Shown one piece after another: positions 18,091 through 26,630 of a DNA stretch of 64,000 bases. The DNA comes from GCA-020352575 sp964600365 (GTDB lineage Bacteria > Actinomycetota > Acidimicrobiia > Spongiisociales > JAENVV01), in NCBI GenBank assembly GCA_964600365.1, contig CAZRJG010000002.1, positions 1 to 64,000 on the forward strand. The letters are read 5' to 3'. The notes below the pieces were generated by a model. That model saw only the letters and a program-made list of their open reading frames with translations, was not told the origin of the DNA and searched no databases. Every line of letters starts with the position of its first letter. The stretch's first letter is position 1. The position numbers and the translations under genes are program-made.

Positions 18091-18696
18091 CTAGCGCTGA
18101 ATGCCGTGGAGCAGGATGTCGACCACGGCGTCGGTGACCTCCTCCATACGGGCCTGGGGGTCAGGCGCATCGATGAGGACCTTGGCGCCGGACATGATGA
18201 TGTCCTGGACCAGGCGGCCGAGGACGTCAACGGGGAGGTCCCGCAGTTCGCCACGTTCCACGCCACCGCGGATGAGCGACACGAACTCGTGGATGAGGTC
18301 GAGGTGGGCACGTTCGACACGAACCCGCGCCTCCTGGTTGAGCTTCGGCACCTCGCGGTGCAGCAGGAGTCCAAGGGTGGGGTCGGTGGCAATGAACTCC
18401 ACGAGTTCCCGGGCCAGGGCCACGAGGCGGTCGGTGCCGGACCCGTCCGGCAGGCGGGCGAGCATCTCGGCGATGGTCTGCGGCAGCTCCTCCTCGACGA
18501 GCGAGGCGAGGAGGTCCTCCTTGTCGGAGAAGTACTCGTAGATCGTGGTGCGGCCGATGTCCGCCTCGGCGGCGAGATCGGCAAACGTCGTCGCCTCGTA
18601 CCCGATCTCCGAGAAGAGGCTCATAGAGGCATCGAGCAGGCGTCGCCGAATGACCAACTTGTGCTCTGCGACCGACTCGGCCTGGATCCTCGGCAT
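18091..18696 (-). CDS. TetR-family transcriptional regulator
   Basis: A 201-residue regulator with an N-terminal TetR helix-turn-helix (ASMSLFSEIGYEATTFADLA then IGRTTIYEYFSDKEDLL, about residues 22-65) and a helical ligand domain. The start is ATG 18696, 6 nt after TACACT, rather than the longer frame to 18786. It lies upstream of guaB and divergent from purA. A role in regulating either is possible but unsupported; the ligand is unknown. Confidence 0.87.
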   Translation of the reverse strand: MPRIQAESVAEHKLVIRRRLLDASMSLFSEIGYEATTFADLAAEADIGRTTIYEYFSDKEDLLASLVEEELPQTIAEMLARLPDGSGTDRLVALARELVEFIATDPTLGLLLHREVPKLNQEARVRVERAHLDLIHEFVSLIRGGVERGELRDLPVDVLGRLVQDIIMSGAKVLIDAPDPQARMEEVTDAVVDILLHGIQR

Positions 18697-18702
18697 GGGA
18701 GG

Positions 18703-18708
18703 AGTGTA
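18703..18708 (-). promoter_or_regulatory. -10 hexamer, leaderless tetR-type gene
   Basis: TACACT on the minus strand ends 6 nt before the ATG at 18696. Confidence 0.4.
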
Positions 18709-18762
18709 CGGAGTGATCGAGCGTGCGGCTCGTCCGCCCGGGAGGACCACGGTTCGTCGCAA

Positions 18763-18807
18763 TACCCTGCACCGTGGCAAGGGCAACGCTCCGGTCGGCG
18801 CTACCCT
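18763..18807 (+). promoter_or_regulatory. Two -10-like hexamers upstream of purA
   Basis: TACCCT occurs at 18763-18768 and again at 18802-18807. The second fits a short leader carrying AGGAG (18827-18831) before the GTG at 18840. The first ends 5 nt before an in-frame GTG at 18774 and could give a leaderless, 22-residue-longer protein. Confidence 0.4.
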
Positions 18808-18839
18808 CCACGCACGTTCCCGGAACAGGAGCGTTCTTC

Positions 18840-20111
18840 GTGAGTGCGACCGTGGTGCTCGGCGCGCAATGGGGTGATGAGGGCAAGGGCCGCGTCACCG
18901 ACTACTTCTCAGAAAAGGCCGATGTGGTGGTCCGCTATGCGGGCGGCAACAACGCTGGCCACACGATCGTGATCGGTGATGAGAAGTTCGCGCTCTCCCT
19001 CATCCCGTCCGGGGTCATGTACCCGCAGGTCACGCCGGTGATCGGCGCCGGCTGCGTGATCGACCCGTCCGTGCTCCTCACCGAGATGGACATGCTCGAG
19101 TCACGCGGCGTCGACACGACCCGCCTACGGATCTCGCCCACCGCCCATCTCATCATGCCCTACCACCGCGAACTCGACGCACTGCTCGAGGCGAGGCGGG
19201 GCGACGCCAAGATCGGCACCACCAAGAAGGGGATCGGACCCGCCTACGGCGACAAGATCGCCCGCTCAGGCCTGCGCATGCTCGACCTCACCGATCCGAC
19301 GTCCTTCCGGGAGAAGCTCCGGCAGATCGTCGAGGAGAAGAACCTCGTCATCGTGAAGGCCTACGGTGGAACGCCGTTCGACGCCGACGCCATCGCCGAC
19401 GAGTACCTCACGATGGCGGAGCGCATCACGCCCCTCCTCACCGACGCGTCTCTCCTCATCCACCGGGCGCTGGCCGACGGCCAGGACGTCCTGTTCGAGG
19501 GAGCGCAGGGCACGCTCCTCGACATCGACCACGGCACCTACCCCTTCGTGACCTCGTCCAGCCCCGGCGCGGGTGGCGTCACCTCCGGGTCGGGGATCGG
19601 GCCGAAGGCGATCGATGAGGTCGTCGGGGTCTCCAAGGCCTACATCACCCGGGTCGGCGCCGGGCCGTTCCCGACCGAGCTCTTCGATCCGATCGGCGAC
19701 CGCCTCGTCGACGTGGGGGGCGAATACGGGGTGGTTACCGGACGTCGACGTCGACCGGGATGGCTCGACCTGGTCCTCCTGCGGTACGCGGCGCGCATCA
19801 ACAGCCTCACGTCGCTCTTCATCACGAAGCTCGACGTGCTCTCCGGCCTCGAGGAGGTGAAGGTCGCAACGTCCTACGACCTCGATGGCGATGTCACGAA
19901 CCAACTCCCCGCCGGCAACGACGCCATCGAGCGGTGCGTGCCGCGCTACGAGACGTTCCCCGGATGGGACGAGGACCTCGGCACGGTCCGCGCGTGGAAC
20001 GAGCTGCCGGCGAACGCCCGCACCTACATCGAGTTCATCGAGGACACCACGGGCGTGCCGATCCGGTGGGTCTCGGTGGGCGCCGAGCGCCAGCAACTCC
20101 TCGAACGATGA
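18840..20111 (+). CDS. purA: Adenylosuccinate synthetase
   Basis: A 423-residue enzyme making adenylosuccinate from IMP, aspartate and GTP. The N-terminal GTP-loop VVLGAQWGDEGKGR, NNAGHTIV, the IMP-site KKGIGPAYGDK and the FEGAQGTLLDIDHGTYPFVT block are all intact. The start is GTG 18840, which gives the usual short lead before VVLGAQWGDEGKG and has AGGAG 8 nt upstream; an in-frame GTG at 18774 is an alternative. The stop overlaps purD by 4 bp. Confidence 0.96.
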   Translation: MSATVVLGAQWGDEGKGRVTDYFSEKADVVVRYAGGNNAGHTIVIGDEKFALSLIPSGVMYPQVTPVIGAGCVIDPSVLLTEMDMLESRGVDTTRLRISPTAHLIMPYHRELDALLEARRGDAKIGTTKKGIGPAYGDKIARSGLRMLDLTDPTSFREKLRQIVEEKNLVIVKAYGGTPFDADAIADEYLTMAERITPLLTDASLLIHRALADGQDVLFEGAQGTLLDIDHGTYPFVTSSSPGAGGVTSGSGIGPKAIDEVVGVSKAYITRVGAGPFPTELFDPIGDRLVDVGGEYGVVTGRRRRPGWLDLVLLRYAARINSLTSLFITKLDVLSGLEEVKVATSYDLDGDVTNQLPAGNDAIERCVPRYETFPGWDEDLGTVRAWNELPANARTYIEFIEDTTGVPIRWVSVGAERQQLLER

Positions 20112-21367
20112 GGGTCCTCCTCCTCGGCAGCGGGGGACGCGAACACGCCCTCGGGTGGGCCATCGCCCGGTCGCCCCGCTGCGACGAACTCATCTCCCTC
20201 CCCGGAAACCCCGGACTCGCCGAACTCGGGGCCACCGTCGAGGGGATCGACGCCGCCGACCCCGGTGCGGTGGCCGCATTCGCCTCCGCCCAGGGGATCG
20301 ACCTCGTGGTCGTCGGGCCCGAGGCCCCGCTCGCCGCGGGGGTCGTCGACGCCCTGGAGGCGGCCGGCGTCCCCGCCTTCGGCCCCGTCCAATCCGGCGC
20401 TCGCCTGGAGGCCTCCAAGTCATTCGCCAAGGAGGTGATGGAGGCTGCCGGCGTTCCCACCGGCTCCCATGGTCGATTCACCGACGCCCCGTCCGCCAAG
20501 CATCACCTCGCCTCCCACTCCGCTCCGTACGTGGTGAAGGCCGATGGCCTCGCCGCCGGCAAGGGCGTCCTCGTCACCGAGGTCATCGCCGAGGCCGAGG
20601 AGTGGGTCGACCGATGCCTCACGGGCTCGTTCGCCAGCGGTGAGGAACCGTCCGTGGTCATCGAGGAGTTCCTCCCCGGACCCGAACTGAGCGTCTTCTT
20701 CCTCTGCGACGGCACCGACGCCGTCGCCCTCCAGCCCGCACGGGACTACAAGCGGCGGCTCGAGGGCGACATGGGGCCCAACACCGGCGGCATGGGGTCC
20801 TACAGCCCCGTGGGCGACCTCCCCGACGGCCTCGTGGACGACGTGCGGTCACGCATCGCGCTCCCCGTCCTCGCCGAGATGCAGCGGCGCGGTGTCCCCT
20901 ACCGGGGCTTCCTCTACGTGGGCCTCGCCCTCACCCCGGACGGACCGAAGGTCATCGAGTTCAACTGCCGACTCGGCGACCCCGAGACACAGGCGATCCT
21001 CCCCCTCCTCGAATCGGACCTCCTCGAGTGGATGCATGCAGCCGCCACCGGCTCGCTCCCCGGGGGAGGACTGTCGTGGTCCAGTCGGGCGTCGGTGAAC
21101 GTGGTGCTCGCCGCCGACGGATACCCCCAATCGCCGATGAAGGGCGGGGAGATCACCGGCCTTCCCAGCCCGGCCGACGACCTCATCGTCTTCCATGCCG
21201 GCACCACGATGGACGAAGACGACCGTGTGATCGCCAATGGAGGACGGGTCCTCTCGGTGGTCGGCCTCGGGGACGACGTGCCGGCTGCACGGCACCGTGC
21301 GTACGCGGCGGTGGAAGGGATTGCCTGGGCCCACAAGGTCTTCCGCACCGACATCGCTGAGGCGTGA
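20108..21367 (+). CDS. purD: Phosphoribosylamine-glycine ligase (GARS)
   Basis: A 419-residue ATP-grasp enzyme for step 2 of purine synthesis. It begins MRVLLLGSGGREHALGWA and has the ATP-grasp KADGLAAGKGV (about residue 145), the PARDYKRRLEGDMGPNTGGMG block, and FNCRLGDPETQ near the metal site. Start ATG 20108 overlaps the purA stop (ATGA). It is translationally coupled to purA, so two purine genes are co-expressed. Confidence 0.96.
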   Translation: MRVLLLGSGGREHALGWAIARSPRCDELISLPGNPGLAELGATVEGIDAADPGAVAAFASAQGIDLVVVGPEAPLAAGVVDALEAAGVPAFGPVQSGARLEASKSFAKEVMEAAGVPTGSHGRFTDAPSAKHHLASHSAPYVVKADGLAAGKGVLVTEVIAEAEEWVDRCLTGSFASGEEPSVVIEEFLPGPELSVFFLCDGTDAVALQPARDYKRRLEGDMGPNTGGMGSYSPVGDLPDGLVDDVRSRIALPVLAEMQRRGVPYRGFLYVGLALTPDGPKVIEFNCRLGDPETQAILPLLESDLLEWMHAAATGSLPGGGLSWSSRASVNVVLAADGYPQSPMKGGEITGLPSPADDLIVFHAGTTMDEDDRVIANGGRVLSVVGLGDDVPAARHRAYAAVEGIAWAHKVFRTDIAEA

Positions 21368-21375
21368 GCAAGGGC

Positions 21376-21560
21376 GGATCCCCCCTCAGGGGAGATGGGC
21401 CCTGCAGCTCACGGGGCTGGGGTGAAGACCTCACCACCCAGCCACCCCCCTCCCGCTCGCTCCGCTCACGGGTCCCGTCCCCCCTACAGGGGGGACCTGC
21501 CTGGTGTTTAGGAGTCGCCTGCCGTGACCCGGATCCCGTCCCCCCTGCAGGGGGGGACCT
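21376..21560. repeat. Intergenic palindromic repeats after purD
   Basis: This 226-bp gene-free region holds two near-identical palindromes of the form GTCCCCCCT-NN-AGGGGGGAC, at 21477-21496 and 21538-21558. Both are preceded by CCC and followed by CTGC. A third weaker copy lies around 21376-21390. The same style is seen at 0.87-1.02 kb. They may act as terminators for purD, but duplication suggests a repeat family. Confidence 0.55.
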
Positions 21561-21581
21561 GCTTCGAGGTGTCGCCACGGG

Positions 21582-21587
21582 TAGCCT
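21582..21587 (+). promoter_or_regulatory. -10 hexamer, leaderless ybjQ-like gene
   Basis: TAGCCT ends 6 nt before the ATG at 21594. Confidence 0.4.
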
Positions 21588-21593
21588 CGACCG

Positions 21594-21923
21594 ATGATCC
21601 TCGTCAACACCGAAACCGTCCCCGGACACGAGACCGTCGAGCTCAAGGGACTCGTCCAAGGCAACACGATCCGCGCCAAGCACCTCGGCCGGGACATCGG
21701 GGCTGGGCTCAAGAACCTCGTCGGCGGCGAACTCACCGGCTACACCGAGCTCCTCTCCGAGTCGCGCCAGGAGGCCACCTCGCGCATGGTCGCCGAGGCC
21801 GAGGCGCTCGGTGCGAACGCGGTCGTGAACATCCGATTCACCACGTCGTCGGTCGCCGCAGGCGCTGCCGAGTTGTACGCGTACGGCACGGCCGTCGTCG
21901 TGCGGCCCCTCCAGCATGGGTGA
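21594..21923 (+). CDS. YbjQ/UPF0145 family protein
   Basis: A 109-residue soluble protein with the complete YbjQ (DUF74) pattern: TETVPGHETVELKGLVQGNT, GGELTGYTELLSESRQEA, and a C-terminal ALGANAVVNIRFTTS strand. The family forms pentameric beta-rich assemblies and has been annotated as heavy-metal binding, though its function is unproven. It overlaps the next gene, a membrane-anchored paralogue, by 8 bp. Confidence 0.88.
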   Translation: MILVNTETVPGHETVELKGLVQGNTIRAKHLGRDIGAGLKNLVGGELTGYTELLSESRQEATSRMVAEAEALGANAVVNIRFTTSSVAAGAAELYAYGTAVVVRPLQHG

Positions 21924-22383
21924 GCTCCTCGACGCACTCGGCATCCTCATCCCGGTCGCCGCACTCATCGGCTTCGGCTGGTGGGGTTTCGGGAACGAGA
22001 AACGCCACCTCAAGGACCTCGAGGAGCGGGAGCGCCAGTACGCCGGAATCGTCGTCCTCGACACCCGCACCATCCCCGCCGGTGTGCAGGCCGTCAACGG
22101 CGTCCTCGTCACCGGCTCGGTGGTGCAGGCATCCGACTACCTCAAGTCGTGGCTGCTCGGATGGCGGGCACTCGTCGGCGGGGAGGTCGTCTCGCTCGGC
22201 CGGGTCCTCACCCGCGCCCGCCGCGAGGCACTCCTGCGCATGAAGGCCGAGGCGAACCGATTCGGCGCCACGGTCGTGATGAACGTGCGGTTCGAGACCT
22301 CCCGGGTCGGCCAAGCCCAGGGGAACCGGGGCCTACCGTCGGCAGAAGTCGTGTGTTACGGCACGGCGCTACTGCCCCGCTGA
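21916..22383 (+). CDS. Membrane-anchored YbjQ-like paralogue
   Basis: A 155-residue protein. An N-terminal hydrophobic segment (about residues 8-27, LGILIPVAALIGFGWWGFG) is followed by a charged helix and a diverged YbjQ domain (VVLDTRTIPAGVQAVNGVLV, then RRQALLRMK-like and GATVVMNVRFETS). The 8-bp overlap with the soluble YbjQ gene suggests the two proteins work together at the membrane. Function unknown. Confidence 0.75.
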   Translation: MGELLDALGILIPVAALIGFGWWGFGNEKRHLKDLEERERQYAGIVVLDTRTIPAGVQAVNGVLVTGSVVQASDYLKSWLLGWRALVGGEVVSLGRVLTRARREALLRMKAEANRFGATVVMNVRFETSRVGQAQGNRGLPSAEVVCYGTALLPR

Positions 22384-22402
22384 TCCGCGAAGATCAACTC
22401 GT

Positions 22403-23983
22403 ATGGAACTCGGACTCATCGCCGCCGCCTTCGTGCTCGGGTTCGCCGCGTCCCGGATCGGCCTCCCCCCGCTCGTGGGCTACCTCGCCGCCGGCTTCGG
22501 GCTGCGCGCCCTCGGATACGAGGTCACCCCCACGATCGAGACCCTCTCCGATCTCGGGATCTACCTGCTCCTGTTCGGCATCGGCCTCAAGCTGAAGCCA
22601 GCCACGCTGCGCCGCCCCGAGATATGGGCGACCGCCTCGATCCACATGATCGCCACGACCGCGATCGTCGCATCGGCGATCCTCGCCCTCGGCGCCTTCG
22701 GGCTCTCGGCGGCAATGGGTCTCTCACTCGAGCAGGCCGCACTCATCGGGTTCGCCCTCTCCTTCTCGAGCACTGTGTTCGCCGTGAAGGCCCTCGAGGA
22801 CCGCAACGAGTCCTCCTCCCTTGCTGGTCGGGTGGCGATCGGCATCCTCGTGATGCAGGACATCTTCGCCGTCATCTACCTCACGGCCTCCACGGGCAAG
22901 CTCCCTTCACCCTGGGCGATCGCAGTGGTCGCCGGCATCGTCCTCCTCCGACCGATCCTCGGCTGGTTCCTCGACCGCAGTGGACGCGGCGAGCTCCTCA
23001 TTCTCCTCGGATTCGTGCTCGCCGTGGGCATCGGGGCCGAGGGGTTCGCGATGGTGGGCCTCAAGCCCGACCTCGGGGCCCTCGTCGTGGGCATGGCGGT
23101 GGCGAGCCACCCGAAGGCCAGCGAGTTGTCGGAACGACTCCTCAGCTTCAAGGACATCCTGCTCGTCGGCTTCTTCCTGTCGATCGGGCTCGGGGGCACC
23201 CCCACAGGGGACTCGCTGGTGATGGCCGTCCTCGCGGTTGCCTTGTTGGCGCTCAAGGCGGGCGGCTTCCTCCTGCTCCTTCCCCGGTTCCGACTCCGCG
23301 CCCGCACCTCCCTCCACTCCTCCATCACACTCTCCACCCATTCGGAGTTCGGCCTCATCGTCGCGGCGGCCGGCGTGGAGATCGGCGCCATCGAACCCGA
23401 GTGGCTCTCCGGCCTCGCGGTGGCGGTCGCGTTCTCGTTCGTGCTCGCCTCCCTGCTCAACCGGTGGCGCTACCAGATCTACCCGAGGGCCTCCAGGACG
23501 CTCATCCGCCTCGAGCGCCATCCGATCCTCGCCGAGGACGCCCTGGTGGAACCCACGAGCGCCCGCATCCTCGTCTTCGGGATGGGCCGCGTCGGAAAGG
23601 GCGCCTACGACGAACTCGTCATCCGCCGTGGCGACGTTGTCCTCGGCGTCGACCGCAGCCCCGCGATCGTCGCGGCGAACGTGGCCGAGGGGAGGCGGGC
23701 CATCCCCGGCGACGTCCTCGACCTCGACTTCTGGGAGCGGCTCACCGTCCGGGGCGAGCTCGACCTCGTCGTCCTCGCCATGAGCGACCATGCCGCCAAC
23801 CTCGAGGCAACCCACCGGATCATCGAGTTGGTCCCCGGTGTCCCCATCGCGGCCACCGCACGGTTCCACGACGAAGTCGCCGAACTCCAGGAGGCAGGGG
23901 TGCAGGTGGCACGGAACCTCTTCGGAGAAGCCGGACAGGGCCTCGCCGACGACGCCAGCGACCTCCTCGACACCGCGCCGTGA
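22403..23983 (+). CDS. Kef-type cation:proton antiporter with TrkA-N domain
   Basis: A 526-residue CPA2-family antiporter. Residues 1-375 form about 12 hydrophobic segments with the family blocks LLFGIGLKLKP, FSSTVFAVKALED and a TLSTHSEFGLIVA helix. Residues 390-520 are a TrkA-N/RCK nucleotide-binding domain with GMGRVGKGAYDEL (GxGxxG). This is the layout of KefB/KefC/YbaL potassium-efflux systems. It begins 19 bp after the YbjQ pair and overlaps the next gene by 4 bp. Confidence 0.87.
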   Translation: MELGLIAAAFVLGFAASRIGLPPLVGYLAAGFGLRALGYEVTPTIETLSDLGIYLLLFGIGLKLKPATLRRPEIWATASIHMIATTAIVASAILALGAFGLSAAMGLSLEQAALIGFALSFSSTVFAVKALEDRNESSSLAGRVAIGILVMQDIFAVIYLTASTGKLPSPWAIAVVAGIVLLRPILGWFLDRSGRGELLILLGFVLAVGIGAEGFAMVGLKPDLGALVVGMAVASHPKASELSERLLSFKDILLVGFFLSIGLGGTPTGDSLVMAVLAVALLALKAGGFLLLLPRFRLRARTSLHSSITLSTHSEFGLIVAAAGVEIGAIEPEWLSGLAVAVAFSFVLASLLNRWRYQIYPRASRTLIRLERHPILAEDALVEPTSARILVFGMGRVGKGAYDELVIRRGDVVLGVDRSPAIVAANVAEGRRAIPGDVLDLDFWERLTVRGELDLVVLAMSDHAANLEATHRIIELVPGVPIAATARFHDEVAELQEAGVQVARNLFGEAGQGLADDASDLLDTAP

Positions 23984-25164
23984 GGCGGCTCACCGTCGAC
24001 CGGGCACGGCGGCTCTCCCTCGCCGTCCAGGGGTTCCACCGACCCCGGCCGACGGGCCGGGTCGATCGCCGCCACCTCCGACGCGCCATGGACGACATGC
24101 AACTCGTCCAGATCGACTCGGTGAGCGTCTGCGTCCGCTCTCACTACATGCCGTTCTTCTCCCGGCTCGGCCCGTACCCCCGGGACCTCGCCGACTCCAT
24201 CGCCTATGACGACCGCGAGTGGTTCGAGTACTGGGGCCATGAGGCGTCCTTCATTCCGATGCACCTCTATCCCGCGCTCGCCCACCGGCGCGAGGAACTC
24301 GGGGAGTGGAAGGCGATGCAGCAACTCATCAACGACCACCCGGGCTTCATCGATGCGGTCGAGGCCGAGGTGCGCGAGCGGGGTCCCCTCACCGTGAGCG
24401 ACCTCTCCGACCCCGAGGCGCGCCGAACCTCCTGGTGGGGGTGGGGTCGCGGGAAGCTCGCACTGGAGTACCTCTTCGCCAAGGGTCGCCTGAACGTCGT
24501 GCGGCGGGAGCACTTCAAGCGACTGTACGACACCCCCGAGCGGGTGATCCCCGCGCGCCTCCTCGCCGCGCCCGACCGCGGGCGCGAGGCGTCCATCGAC
24601 GAACTGTGCCGATCGGCGATGCGAGCGCTCGGCGTCGCCACCGAGGCGGACGTCGCGAGCTACTGGCGCATGAAGCGGGCCGACGTCCGACCGTCGATGC
24701 GACGCCTCTCCATCGCCGGGGACGTGGAGCCGGTCGAAGTGGAAGGGTGGCGGGACCCGGCATGGATCGTGCCCGACACGCCCATTCCCCGATCGATCGA
24801 TGCCCGGGCACTGCTCACTCCGTTCGACCCCGTGGTGTGGGCACCCCGCGACCGGTCGGAGCGGATCCACGACTTCTCGTACACGATCGAGATCTACGTG
24901 CCCGAGGCGAAGCGGGTCTTCGGCTACTACGTGTACCCCTTCCTGCTCGGCGATCGCCTCGTGGGACGAGTGGACCTCAAGGCCGATCGAGAGCGGGGGT
25001 GCCTCCTCGCCCGAGCGGCCTGGATCGAGGACCACGCCGACCCGGCCACGGTGGCACCCGCGCTCTCGGCGGAGCTCCACGACATGGCGACCTGGCTCGG
25101 GCTCGAGGGGATCGAGATCGAGCGGAGGGGAAACCTCGCCGACGCCGTCCGCAACATCGTCTAG
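23980..25164 (+). CDS. AlkX/YcaQ-like winged-helix DNA glycosylase (HTH_42)
   Basis: A 394-residue HTH_42 protein. The N-terminal winged-helix region leads to MQLVQIDSVSVCVRSHYMPF, matching the YcaQ block whose QxD (here QID) is the catalytic motif of AlkX-type interstrand-crosslink glycosylases. The C-terminal DWDG-like region is LTPFDPVVWAPRDR with a following RVDLKADRERG. The start is GTG 23980, overlapping the antiporter stop (GTGA); a long open frame upstream is antiporter shadow. It likely repairs alkylated or cross-linked DNA. Confidence 0.8.
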   Translation: MRRLTVDRARRLSLAVQGFHRPRPTGRVDRRHLRRAMDDMQLVQIDSVSVCVRSHYMPFFSRLGPYPRDLADSIAYDDREWFEYWGHEASFIPMHLYPALAHRREELGEWKAMQQLINDHPGFIDAVEAEVRERGPLTVSDLSDPEARRTSWWGWGRGKLALEYLFAKGRLNVVRREHFKRLYDTPERVIPARLLAAPDRGREASIDELCRSAMRALGVATEADVASYWRMKRADVRPSMRRLSIAGDVEPVEVEGWRDPAWIVPDTPIPRSIDARALLTPFDPVVWAPRDRSERIHDFSYTIEIYVPEAKRVFGYYVYPFLLGDRLVGRVDLKADRERGCLLARAAWIEDHADPATVAPALSAELHDMATWLGLEGIEIERRGNLADAVRNIV

Positions 25165-25205
25165 CCAGCCGCGATCCGTCCTGTGAGCGGGGGGCCGACT
25201 GCGAG

Positions 25206-25211
25206 TACCCT
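25206..25211 (+). promoter_or_regulatory. -10 hexamer, leaderless purB
   Basis: TACCCT ends 6 nt before the GTG at 25218. Confidence 0.45.
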
Positions 25212-25217
25212 GCCCTC

Positions 25218-26630
25218 GTGACGATCCCGAACGTTCTCGCAGGCAGGTATGCGTCTCCGGCGATGCAGGGGATCTGGGCACCCCAGGGGAAGGTCCGCGA
25301 AGAACGACGTTTCTGGATCGCGGTCCTCGAGGCCCAGTCCGCACTCGGGATCCCCGTCGCCGACGGAGCGATCGAGGCGTATCGCAGCGCCGTGGACGAC
25401 GTGGACCTGGACTCCATCGCCGCCCGGGAACGGGTGACCCGCCACGACGTGAAGGCACGGATCGAGGAGTTCAACGGCCTCGCCGGATTCGAGGAGATCC
25501 ACAAGGGACTCACCTCGCGCGACCTCACCGAGAACGTCGAGCAACTACAGGTGAAGCGCTCCCTCGAACTCGTGCGACGGAAGGCGCTCGCAGTCCTCGC
25601 GCGGCTCTCCGCCCTCGCAGTGGAACACCGTGACCTCGTCATCACCGGTCGGACCCACAATGTGCCAGCACAGGCAACGACGCTCGGCAAGCGGTTCGCG
25701 ACGGTCGGTGAGGAGCTCCTGCTCGCCCTCCAGCGACTCGACGACCTCATCGATCGATACCCGCTCCGCGGCCTCAAGGGACCGGTCGGCACCCAGACCG
25801 ATCTCCTCGACCTCCTCGGCTCCGCCGACGGGGTTCGAGCGCTCGATGCGCGCATCGCCTCGTCCCTCGGGTTCTCATCGAGGCTCGGATCGGTCGGACA
25901 GGTCTATCCCCGTTCACTCGACGCCGAGGTGGTCGGCGCCTACCTCGCCGTGGCTGCCCCCGCCGGGAGCCTTGCCACCACGATGCGGCTCATGGCCGGA
26001 GCGGACCTCGTCACCGAGGGGTTCGCCGCCGGCCAGGTCGGGTCGTCGGCGATGCCACACAAGATGAACGCCCGCTCCTCCGAGCGCATCACCGGCTTCA
26101 CCACCATCCTCCGCGGGCACCTCACGATGGCGGCCGACCTCGCCGGAGCCCAGTGGAACGAAGGCGACGTGTCGTGCTCGGTGGTCCGGCGGGTGCTGCT
26201 CCCCGACGCTGCCTTCACCATCGACGGACTGCTCGAGACCACGCTCACGGTCCTCGACGAGCTCGCCCCCTTCCCCGCCACCATCGCAGCGGAGGTCGAA
26301 CGCCAACTCCCCTTCCTCGCCACGACGCGCCTGCTCATGGCAAGTGTGCAGGCAGGAGTGGGTCGGGAGACCGCCCACGCGGCGATCAAGCGGCATGCCC
26401 TCGCCGCTGCGGATGCACTCCGCAACGGGCGGGACCACACGTTGGCCGAGGACCTCGCCAGCGACGCCGATCTCCCACTGGGCGCCGATGCAATCCACGC
26501 GATCCTCGAAGAGCCGATGTCCTTCACCGGGCTCGCGGCCGACCAGGTGGACGACTTCGCACAGCGGGCAGCCGACGTGGTCGCAACCGACCCCGATGCT
26601 GCGGGGTACTCGCCCGAACCGATCCTCTAG
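25218..26630 (+). CDS. purB: Adenylosuccinate lyase
   Basis: A 470-residue fumarase-superfamily enzyme that releases fumarate from SAICAR and from adenylosuccinate. It opens with IPNVLAGRYASPAMQGIW, has TGRTHNVPAQATTLGKR (catalytic His) and the signature GSSAMPHKMNARSSERI (about residue 277). The start is GTG 25218, directly downstream of a TACCCT hexamer; the open frame further upstream lies in the glycosylase gene. Its TAG stop interlocks with that of the convergent LCP gene. Confidence 0.95.
   Translation: MTIPNVLAGRYASPAMQGIWAPQGKVREERRFWIAVLEAQSALGIPVADGAIEAYRSAVDDVDLDSIAARERVTRHDVKARIEEFNGLAGFEEIHKGLTSRDLTENVEQLQVKRSLELVRRKALAVLARLSALAVEHRDLVITGRTHNVPAQATTLGKRFATVGEELLLALQRLDDLIDRYPLRGLKGPVGTQTDLLDLLGSADGVRALDARIASSLGFSSRLGSVGQVYPRSLDAEVVGAYLAVAAPAGSLATTMRLMAGADLVTEGFAAGQVGSSAMPHKMNARSSERITGFTTILRGHLTMAADLAGAQWNEGDVSCSVVRRVLLPDAAFTIDGLLETTLTVLDELAPFPATIAAEVERQLPFLATTRLLMASVQAGVGRETAHAAIKRHALAAADALRNGRDHTLAEDLASDADLPLGADAIHAILEEPMSFTGLAADQVDDFAQRAADVVATDPDAAGYSPEPIL

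Noticed and set aside
18066..18584. N-terminal extension of guaB
   Set aside because: It is antisense-free but overlaps the TetR gene in another frame and has no IMPDH homology; ATG 18065 gives the family start.
21376..21560. CRISPR array
   Set aside because: The palindromes are too few, unevenly spaced and have no uniform spacers; no cas genes nearby.
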